Shown piece after piece: positions 53,456 to 62,110 of a DNA stretch of 64,000 bases. A program made the position numbers and the translations under genes. This stretch comes from Heliopora coerulea (taxonomy: Eukaryota > Cnidaria > Anthozoa > Scleralcyonacea > Helioporidae), in the NCBI GenBank assembly GCA_030142905.1, contig JASJOG010000058.1:1054001-1118000 (forward strand), given 5' to 3'. Each line of letters begins with the position of its first letter. Positions within the stretch are counted from its first letter, which is position 1. The notes under the pieces were generated by a model. It did not search any database. It was not told the DNA's origin and saw nothing but the letters and a program-made list of their open reading frames with translations.

Positions 53456-56400
53456 ATGACGGACTATAAAGAGGAACAACAAAATGAACTTGAAGCACTG
53501 GAAGCAATTTATCCGACCGAATTTACATGTGAGTTGCTGTTTTTGCATAGATATACAGGTATAATTTATATCAACACTTTAACTCCTAGATGACTCCCAT
53601 TATTGAATAAAAACATCTGGCAATAGCCACAACCAAATTCTAAAGAGCCATCTTTGAGGTAAATAGGTTTAAACACATCGAAAATTGAGAAATCTGAAAA
53701 TCCATCGTTGAGACCTTTCAAAGGTATAGTAATTTTATGCTGTTCAGTTTCTTCTAAGATTCTGAATTTATGGGGTTGTTCTCCATTTATTTTATGTCTT
53801 GTACATTTTAATAGTTTTGGTTCTTTTTTTTTCATCTTGTCATTGTCTCTGAAATTATGATTTTTAGTTGTTGAAGAACCAACATGTTTTGAGATTGTCG
53901 CCTCCTCTGAACACAACGAAGATGAAGACATAAAATGCAAGTCACTATAATTAAAATTAAAAAGTTACTTACCCTGGCATACTAACTTTATACTTGGTCT
54001 CAGTTCTGTACCGAGCATTCCTTTTTCTTTCTTTATTAACTCTAATAAAGTATATTTCTTTTTCCTTTTCTCCTTGTTATGCCACTCCTCATCCTTGTTT
54101 AACACTCTCTTTCTCTCTCCCTCTTTCTTTCTTTCTTTCTTCCTTCCTTCCTTCCTTCCTTCCTTCCTTTCTTTCTTTCTTTCTTCCTTCCTTCCTTCCT
54201 TCCTTTCTTTCTTTCTTTCCCAGTCAATTTAACTACTGATCCACCTATCCCACTTTGGGAAGATGATGGAATATCCATTTTATCCATTCATTTTTCAAGT
54301 AGTTTTACCTGAGGATAAGCTAGTGCTCTTCCATTATAAACTCATAAAAAATTTCATGAATAAATATAAAGTGACTGTCTTAATATAAAGTGTCCCAGAT
54401 GTTTTTCTGCAAATAGGGATTAAAATTCCCTGGTATCCAGGTTTATTAAACCTTTAGTACTTACCCTTTCCTTATGCAGGATGTACTTAACTATTCTACT
54501 GTGGCTAACATCAGATGATTTCCTTGTCAAGGGGAGAATTGTGTGAAGAAATTTTCAGCTGGCAATTTTAAGAAATAAAATAGAAAAAAACAGTTTATTT
54601 CAAAGTCATTCTTAAATTCTTGGTCAATTGTCAAACATGTCATGCAAGAACAAAAACATCACTTTATGGACCAATGAAAATGATCAAACATCAACAAATA
54701 ATTTCTTTTGTTTAAAAAAACACTGTAAAAGAAGTAGCTTAGGAAATTAACAAACATGCTTCACATGAAATCTATTTAAAAAGTGTGTGGAAAAGGGAAT
54801 ATCAGTACTTTAATCAATTCTCTCTTCTTTCCATCTTTCTCTCATGCCTTTTGAAATTTTCTTTTCTAGTATCTGTATGCATACAGTTTAGATATGTAGA
54901 AAATTATCCAGACGAGGGCCCAATAATTGAAGTGCGGTCGATAGAAGGATTAGACAATAGCGATACCACTGCTTTGGAGGAATTGTTAAAACAAAAGGTA
55001 GAACTAATTTTGTTTTTTATTGGCACTCTACACTTGTCAATATTAATCAACTGTTGACAATACCTGACAACAATAACTGCTAATTATCAAAAATAAACAT
55101 ATCTCTGTAAATAACACTTAATTTTAAGATAATATTGGGATGCATAAAAAGATGAACTTGATAATAACATATTACTTCATTTTTTGAATGACTGCTGTTG
55201 CAACTGTCAAAATCCATCAACAATGCTGTCAAAAATCTCTCTTAAGGCTCACTAAACTACACTGAGACAGCTTTAGCAACAATCTGCTTCTTGGTTTAAG
55301 GTGTGTTTTTTTTATAAAGTAGTTTCCAAACAATGGTAGTACTGGTATCTCCTTTTGTATTAATTTTTGTATCATCGGCCTACTGTATTAGATTGAGGAA
55401 AATCTTGGTATGGTAATGGTGTTTACATTGGTGTCTGAAGCACAAGACTTTCTAAACCTAACTGTGGAAATTAAGAAAAAGAAAAAAGAGGAAGAAGAAC
55501 AACATAAAATGAGAGAGGCTGAAAAGGCAGAATTGGTAAGTAGTATGGTCATAATTTATGTAGCACCTAACTCTTGATGGTATTACTGTATCCCTGAAAA
55601 GCTTGTAAATTAATTGAAAAGTGGAGCTTGGTTTGGACTGAAATGGAGGTTGATTTATTGCACTCATTCCAATGACACTAGAGTCACCAACTCAAAATTA
55701 CAAAGGTTGACCATTCATCAACCTTACTGTTCATTAGTACTAACTTCATTATAGTTAGCCTGGGCTCTAGAGCAAACTTGAATGCTACATTACAACTGAG
55801 TTTTCTGCATACTTTAGAGTTTGGGCAGTTTTTATATTATATTAGAACATTCACTTTCTGAATGTGTGATTAGCTTGTATATTAAACTATTTCCATCTTT
55901 CTTTGCCTTTGCAGGCAAAGATTACAGGAACACCTGTAACTTTGGAAAACTTCACTGCTTGGAAGCAAAAATTTGATGCAGAAAAATCTTCTGAACAGGC
56001 TAAAGATGAGACCAAAGAAAAACTCACAGGTTTGCTGAACATTTTTCTTGCAATGAAATTTTTATAGGTCATTGAAATATGCTGTTATAATATGTAGTAG
56101 TATCACACCTGGGGACACATCTACAAGATTCAGTAATGTTGTTTGATATGACCGTAAAGTCACACAGTATCACATGTCTAGCCTTAGTCTACTGAAGGTT
56201 TTAGATGGTGTGTGTTATTTTGATGTATGCCCTTGTAGTATACCAGTCTAGTTCACTTGTGCATCATTTGTCATTTCGCATTTGTGGTCCTTTTTTAGGA
56301 CGTCAGTTATTTGAACAAAAAGACCTTTTGGGGACCTTAGATGGAGTATTCCTTGGAGGTAATGCATAAATTTCAGTTTTACCAAACTGAAATTTTAATT

Positions 56401-56874
56401 CAAATTCTGGCTTTATTTTTCCTTACCATAATCAACATTTCATTGTTATGTTTTTAATGGTTCCAACAAACTGTTTTCATTTTCTTTTCTGAAAGCAAAG
56501 AGTCAACAGGTTGCAAAGTTAATTAAGGATATGTCATCTGCAGCTTTTCAGCATGACTTCCATTGAAAACCTGATTTTATATGGTTTTATATACATCAGG
56601 CTCTTTCCTTAATGTTTTTAAAATTATTTTGAAAGGACCTGTTGAAGTAGTGAACAGCTAACCAGCACAATATGCAAGAATAAATGATAGTATTTGGTTG
56701 ATAAGTTATATATCTAACTGTCATGTATTGATCTTTATTTTTTTGAAAAAAATTCATTTTTCCTAATTGAACTGGTTTACATTTACCACATTTTCAGATA
56801 ATGTTCACGTTGATGAGTCATTATTCCAAGAAATGGATGATCTAGATTTGGAAGAAGAGCTAGAAGATGACTAA
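53456..56874 (+). CDS. RWDD1: RWD domain-containing protein 1 (DFRP2)
   Basis: Exons 53456-53528, 53868-53936, 54870-54997, 55392-55535, 55915-56029, 56299-56358 and 56798-56874 give 221 residues (human 243). The N-terminal RWD fold has MTDYKEEQQNELEALEAIYP, FRYVENYPDEGP (the YPDE hallmark) and IEENLGMVMVFTLVSEAQDF. A charged helix (EIKKKKKEEEEQHKMREAEK) follows, then the conserved C-terminal motifs GTPVTLENFTAWKQKFDAE, GRQLFEQ and VDESLFQEMDDLDLEEELED. The family binds and stabilises the developmentally regulated GTPase DRG2 in the cytosol. Exon 2 to 3 fits only if the donor is GC (AAAT|GCAAGT at 53937); the GT donor at 53941 breaks the frame. A polyadenylation signal is at 57024. Confidence 0.93.
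54112..54222. repeat. (TTTC)n / (TTCC)n microsatellite
   Basis: Alternating blocks of CTTT and CCTT units lie in RWDD1 intron 2, about 650 bp before the next acceptor. The frames over it on either strand are Phe/Leu/Ser-rich or Lys/Arg/Gly-rich artefacts. Confidence 0.9.
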
Positions 56875-57503
56875 AATATAACGCTTCTGGGAATCAATAT
56901 GGCTTTCCTGGCTTCCAAAGAAATATTTCACATTATTAGTCAACAATTAATTGTGTACCCTGTTATTTCAGCAATATTTACACAGAAATGACATAATTTT
57001 AGAGGAGCTGTAGTTTAAAATTCAATAAATGCAGTGAATCTTTGCTAGCTTGTTTGAGAGGTGATGATATATTAAAATCACTCTGCAGGTAATAGCTGGT
57101 TGACCAGGTGGCGCGAAATTTTAAAAATTTATATCTGCCGACTTGATTTCTCGCCAACAACTTACTGCAATTCTTTGACCTCTTGAAAAGTAATGGTATC
57201 CCAATTTAATTCAACAGACTTTTCGTTCTGTGACTAAAAGTTTAAAATTCCACAGGAAATGTGGCATTGGAAACCAAATGCAAGATTGCGAATTAGTAGG
57301 GAAAGCCGGTTTAACCATACTTACGCCAGTAAACATTGTCTTCTAAAGCAGCCTTTCACGTTGATAAATATCTGACGATTCGAAGAGGCTTTCCCAACTC
57401 GTGAAACACTTTTGTCTCGTTCGTTGCAAGTAATTTCCGAACTCGTCCAGTTTCTTCTGTAGTGGGGTTTATAAACAATTAATTTCATTTTGGTTGTGTC
57501 AAA
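56875..57503. other. RWDD1 3' region and spacer
   Basis: AATAAA at 57024-57029, about 150 bp after the stop, should end the RWDD1 transcript. The remaining part is plain AT-rich DNA up to the tRNA-like gene. Confidence 0.5.
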
Positions 57504-57606
57504 GCCGACTTAGCTCAGTTGGGAGAGCGTTAGACTGAAGATCTAAAGGTCCCTGGTTCAAATCCGGAGAACTCGCATTGAGTTCTGAACAGTCCCGGGA
57601 GTCGGC
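57504..57606 (+). tRNA. tRNA-Phe(GAA)-like gene with a hairpin insertion in the T arm
   Basis: The 5' part is a textbook tRNA-Phe: acceptor strand GCCGACT, D arm GCTCAGTTGGGAGAGC, anticodon arm TTAGACTGAAGATCTAA with anticodon GAA, variable AGGTC and T stem CCTGG with TTCAAATC. The T-stem return strand is expected next but is delayed by about 30 bases. These include AGAACTC-GCATT-GAGTTCT (57568-57586), a 7-bp stem with a 5-base loop. Then CCCGGGAGTCGGC restores the T-stem and acceptor pairing (AGTCGGC ends at 57606). All other parts are intact, so the gene was recently functional, or might still be if the insert is removed or tolerated. No intron lies at the canonical position 37/38. Confidence 0.65.
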
Positions 57607-59058
57607 AAATGGCTAATTTTTAGTTTTCTTTACATTAATATCAAGAAACTCCCTTTCAGCTTATTAATTTGATAATATTCAATGTAATCTAGGAATGTAA
57701 TGTTTATATTGACTAGAAATATTTTGTGCGCCCAAGACCATTGGTGTACAACATGGGAGTGCCATCAACCGAGAACAGACTTCGTATAATCTATATGAGA
57801 AGTCAACTTGAGAGCTGAGAAGCCAAGAACTACAAAACTGTGGCACAGAGTAAGCAATATAGTGGGTCTACGTTTCACCAGTAAGAAAGGCTATAAAGCA
57901 CACGTTTTTCATTGTCTAAGTGTTAATATACAGGAACCCCATTGGAGGCCAGGATAAAAATACAGCGCTACAAAACAAGCGAAGCAAAACCCATAAACAT
58001 AATTTTTTAAAAATGGTTGTAACGATGTTGATCTTCGCGTAGCTATGGTTCCAACAACACTGTATTTAAACCTCCTCCAGTGATCCATAACACCTCCAGT
58101 AAATCAGTTTCTGAACCATAAAAAATATCATAACTCATTTCTTCTGAATGTAAAGTATTTATTTACATTGCTTGAGTACAACGATTAATTTTGCCCTATC
58201 AAGAGAAGTCGGGAAATATCAGTCCACATTGCCCCCTCCTCGCATATTGCGTCTTTGAACAGGAATGAACGTATGAGAGTAAATGAGCCTTTTGTATAAC
58301 TTCATAGTTCATGAGCACGATTGTAAAGCAAATCGAAATCTAAATGACGTCGGATATTCATATGGTTTATTTTAAATGCATGTATTGTGATTGATATTTT
58401 GTCATTGTTCTCTTGCATTTAACTTGAAATGCAGGCCGTTCACAGCAGGGAATCATCAGGACACACATGGTATAAAAAATAGAAATTGAACAACCACGAG
58501 AGATCGATTTGCTTAATTTCATTCAGTTTGGAGGTTTATTGTGCAAAAATTTTGGTTCCTTCGAATACGAAGTGATAGGCTGATTAAACGGCACCAATAA
58601 TTCTACACCAATCTATAGAAATCGATCTATTTTCAGATTAACTAAAATTTCAAGTTAACCAGCTATGCTTGAAAACTTCTGAGCTGACTTAGTACAAAAC
58701 TAACATTTACCCAATTTCCGGATACTTTTTGAATATCGTTTTAACATGAAAGATAGCAGCATTAAATAGATCCGGACATATTTATCAAATAATGCTAAAT
58801 TGCCAAAATACACTTTCAAAATAGACCATGGTTGTTACACCATGATGCAGCTAAACTACCATTTCACCACAGCCAGGTATCATGCCTTGCTTGTCTGGGT
58901 TTTTCTCCAATATGATGAGGCGATCAGAGGGCGTCGCCACGATACATCTTTATGATTTGCATCTTATGGTCTGCAATTGGTTACTTCTAAACCACGTGCT
59001 CTGACGTCATGTTCCAGGAGCTGAACTATTGGGTGAGCCAATGCTTGTCATCACATGC
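57607..59058. other. Spacer between tRNA-like gene and lectin gene
   Basis: No open frame or clear repeat. The 3' end of the minus-strand lectin gene should lie here; a minus-strand AATAAA occurs at about 58535-58540. Confidence 0.45.
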
Positions 59059-60614
59059 CTACACAGGTTCTCCGCATTGACTTTCCATTTCTAACGCTTC
59101 TATTTCCTTTGAATGCAACTCCACTTTTTCGTCCATAAATTCATCGTGGATCATTTTCTGTTTTGAATAGCTGGCCTTCCTCGGCTTTCCAAGCTGCTTG
59201 CGTCGAGAACGTCGCACGCGGAAAAACACAAATACAGCAATCATGATGAGGAGACCAACAAGTACGCCAAAGCTAAACCAAACCACTGAAGCCATAGTAT
59301 GCTTTCCGATGTTTTCTGTAAGAAACGTTGAATGAACAGATTAAACACATGCAAGGTTCAACAACCAAATTTTTAACTCTTGAAGAGTCGTGAAATATTT
59401 AAGATAGGGCAAAGATCTCGAAACAAGGGAATAAAAGTTTTGAAATTTCTTAGGAGGCAGGAAAAACTCAAGATTTCCAGTAACAAGGATTGAGAATTCG
59501 AAGGAAAAAACAACATGGAAGTAAAAATGTGTGATGGTGAACGGCAAAAAACCTACCTTCGCGGACAATTTGGAAACTGAGAATGAAGTGAAACAATTTC
59601 ATTGTTCCTTGTTGTCCTTTTACAGCATGTATTTGGACAGAATTGTTTTCGGTTGTTTTTGGAGCTGGATTTGATGATGATGTCAGTGATGTTGAGCGGA
59701 TATTTTTTATGGCAGTAGCGGTAAACTGTGACTGACTAATTGACGCCACACTTACACTGCGAGAACTTGATCGGGACGATGGTGTTCTAGTGCCAGAGTT
59801 TGTTTTTCCGTGACATACACTGAGCTGCTCCTCTATCAACACAACAGGAGTTGGTTGGACGGCAACACTCGAACTGCTGATTCCTGGAGATCCTGTGCCT
59901 GGTTGAAGAACAACTGATGAAGTTGGACTAAGGTTTATCAAATCGTGTCTTTCGACGGGTTTTCTAGGAGGTCTTAGTAACACGTCCTCTGAAATAACGT
60001 ACAAACCATGGATATGAGAAAAAAAACACTTTCCGACTTAATACACACATAATTAAATATACATACATACATACATACATACATACATACATACATAGAC
60101 ATACATACATACATACATACATACATACATACATACATACATACATACATACAGTGGGATCTTGCTAGCAGTCTAATGCAAATGCTGCAATCTGATTGGC
60201 TATTCAATAAAGCCTAGTTTTTCCAAATAGAAGCATTTATTCGTAGTTTTCATTGTAAATTTGAAAATCCATGAAACATCGATTAGTTTCAACTAGAACG
60301 TAATGAAATATCCAACTGTTACATACGCTCATTTTTTTCAGCAGGGTCATCAGAGACTAGACGATATTAGAATAAAGATTATTGATACCACGGATGTCAG
60401 TAAGCCTGAAGAGAGGGAGGGGTTTTGGGTGTATAAATTGAATACGTTCATTCCAGATGGACTCAATCTTAGGGATTTTACTTAATTATGAATTTTAATT
60501 AGTTGTTTAATTTATATTTAAGTGGATTACTGACTTCTGTATTACGACCTTGAAAAAGGGGCTTGCCCTGAAACGTTGGAGATGAAATAAAATTTTAAAT
60601 GAGTTTTTTAGGAT

Positions 60615-60659
<45 letters not shown>

Positions 60660-62110
60660 TATATATGTGAATTGAATACTTGTAATCCAGGCATAGTAAT
60701 GTTATGATTTTTGTTCTCCGGATTTGTGTTTAACTGTGTCGAGCTTTCGACTTGGTCCTTCAAGTCTTCGTCAGGTTATGGTGAGGTATTTGCACGTGGT
60801 TTGCTTACGAGATCCGGAGAACAAAAATCATAACATTACTATGCCTGGATTACAAGTATTCAATTCACTTAAAAGAAATTATGGGTTGACTACCCTTAAA
60901 ACCGCCAGAAAGTGGGAATCGTTTGCTCGTAAGCAAACCACGTGCAAATACCTCACCATAACCTGACGAAGACTTGAAGGACCAAGTCGAAAGCTCGACA
61001 CAGTTAAACACAAATCCGGAGAACAAAAATCATAACATTACTATGCCTGGATTACAAGTATTCAATTCACTTAAAAGAAATTATGGGTTGACTACCCTTA
61101 AAACCGTCAGAAAGTGGGAATCGTTTGCTCGTAAGCAAACCACGTGCAAATACCTCACCATAACCTGACGAAGACTTGAAAGACCAAGTCGAAAGCTCGA
61201 CACAGTTAAACACAAATCCGGAGAACAAAAATCATAACATAGATATATATATACATATACATATACACACAACTTGAAACAAGAACCTTCCACCATCCAG
61301 GTTTAAAAACATTTCAATAGATTCATCAATAAAAAACCTTGAATGATCAACATCTCAACGTTTCGGGGTCCAGCCCCTTTCTCAAAAGTCATATACATTC
61401 TCAAGAGTTATATACATATATATACAGGGTCCGCCAAAAAAATGTATACACACTTCAGGAAAAGAAAAACGTGTATAAATATTTTAATACTAAATTTATT
61501 CAGATATCACGAGATTAATACAAGTTACCTTTGGCCTCTACAATTACAAGAGTTATCGTAATTTGATCAAACTTAGAAGGTCCATAGACGGCAACTGTTA
61601 ATGTGTGTATACATTTTTTTGGCGGACCCTGTAAAAATATATATATATATAATATTATATAATTTTTCGAATCAATTCATTAGCCAAGATTACGTTTTGA
61701 GCTTAACGATAATGTAAAATAAGAATAATAAAACGTTTTAATTAATATCCAATAGCAGATGGGTATGTGCGTTGGTATTTAGGAGTAGATTATGCTTTGC
61801 GAAAACTTACCACATTTATAAGCTACGGTTAAATATTTGTAAACATTTGGACATGGTTCATCCAACGTCTCCTTGTTCAACGGGATGGTACAATTCATTC
61901 TGCCATCACAACGCTCCTTCACTATAGGAGTGACAATCGTTTCGCACTTCAGTTCATCAGAAGATGAGGACGACATTTCATCAAGTTTTGGACAGATTAT
62001 AGAACCAGGAAGATTTCGACCGTACTTAGCCGATTGGATAGCGATGGCGAACGACCTGTTAAAGCAGCGTAACTTCATAACGGAACCTTGACATGCGAAG
62101 TCGTATTTTA
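59059..62110 (-). CDS. Single-pass membrane protein with SUEL-type lectin domain, EVA1C-like (5' end missing)
   Basis: Three exons join in phase 1: 62110-61811, 59988-59557 and 59315-59059. The first encodes a whole SUEL (rhamnose-binding) lectin domain of about 100 residues with eight cysteines, from YDFACQGSVMKLRCF to CPNVYKYLTVAYKC. The second is a Ser/Thr/Pro-rich stalk (SSRSSSRSVSVASIS). The third holds one membrane helix (WFSFGVLVGLLIMIAVFVFF), a basic stop-transfer (RVRRSRRKQLGK) and an acidic tail ending MESQCGEPV. Lectin outside, stalk, one helix and short tail resemble EVA1C/EVA-1 receptors, which usually have two SUEL domains, but the FAM176 tail is not evident. The 62110 exon starts in phase 1, so a signal-peptide exon, and perhaps another SUEL domain, lies further right, possibly outside the window. 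Confidence 0.75.
60058..60152. repeat. (CATA)n microsatellite
   Basis: More than 20 CATA units, interrupted once by CATAGACATA, in the intron between the SUEL and stalk exons. The minus frame over it reads MYVC repeats and is an artefact. Confidence 0.95.
60339..60485 (+). pseudogene. Penelope-like retroelement remnant, GIY-YIG C-terminal fragment
   Basis: An open plus-strand stretch of about 48 codons includes HFFQQGHQRLDDIRIKII and ends REGFWVYKLNTFIPDGLN..RDFT before a stop at 60483-60485. This is the usual C-terminus of the GIY-YIG endonuclease of Penelope-like elements: a GH motif, then E-FW-IxxL-T-xP-GLN just before the stop. No reverse transcriptase is nearby, so it is a 5'-truncated insertion, opposite in direction to the lectin gene and inside its intron. 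The 60546-60610 segment right after it (GCCCTGAAACGTTGGAG, ending AAATAAAATTTTAAATGAG) would be the element's terminal repeat. Confidence 0.6.
60621..60668. repeat. (AT)n microsatellite
   Basis: About 19 AT units between the Penelope-like fragment and the 202-bp repeat cluster. Confidence 0.9.
60670..61240. mobile_element. 202-bp direct repeats plus an inverted partial copy (Penelope-type termini)
   Basis: TCCGGAGAACAAAAATCATA starts at 60813, 61015 and 61217, so two full units of exactly 202 bp and a third start lie in tandem. The segment about 60670-60812 is an inverted partial copy. Each full unit encodes an open stretch beginning MPGLQVFNSLKRNYGLTTLK, which could be the N-terminal piece of a Penelope-like protein. 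Each also carries CTGACGA, a pairing GACTT..AAGTC segment and GAAA (60963-60992 and 61165-61194). Tandem plus inverted terminal copies are typical of Penelope-like elements. The family is my inference. Confidence 0.6.
61345..61400. repeat. CAACGTTTCGGGGTCCAGCC repeat fragment
   Basis: CTCAACGTTTCGGGGTCCAG followed by CCCCTTTCTC is another member of the hairpin-GAAACGTT class, here in minus orientation. Confidence 0.5.
61425..61631. mobile_element. Mariner-type MITE, identical 29-bp terminal inverted repeats
   Basis: The element is 207 bp. It begins CAGGGTCCGCCA, ends with the exact complement, and the first and last 29 bases are identical inverted copies. A TA dinucleotide flanks both ends (61423-61424 and 61632-61633), the target duplication of Tc1/mariner elements. 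There is no transposase frame. It lies in the intron beside the SUEL exon. Identical ends indicate a recent insertion. Confidence 0.88.

Noticed and set aside
53566..53940. Open 124-codon minus-strand frame in RWDD1
   Set aside because: Its N-terminal part is the antisense of RWDD1 exon 2 (53868-53936), and the rest lies in an intron without start context, splice sites or a recognised domain. Chance seems likelier than a nested gene.
54099..54287. Lys/Arg/Gly-rich minus-strand frame and Leu/Ser/Phe-rich plus-strand frame
   Set aside because: Both are translations of the CTTT/CCTT microsatellite.
59974..60207. Cys/Met/Tyr/Val repeat protein (MYVCMYVC)
   Set aside because: Direct translation of the CATA microsatellite.
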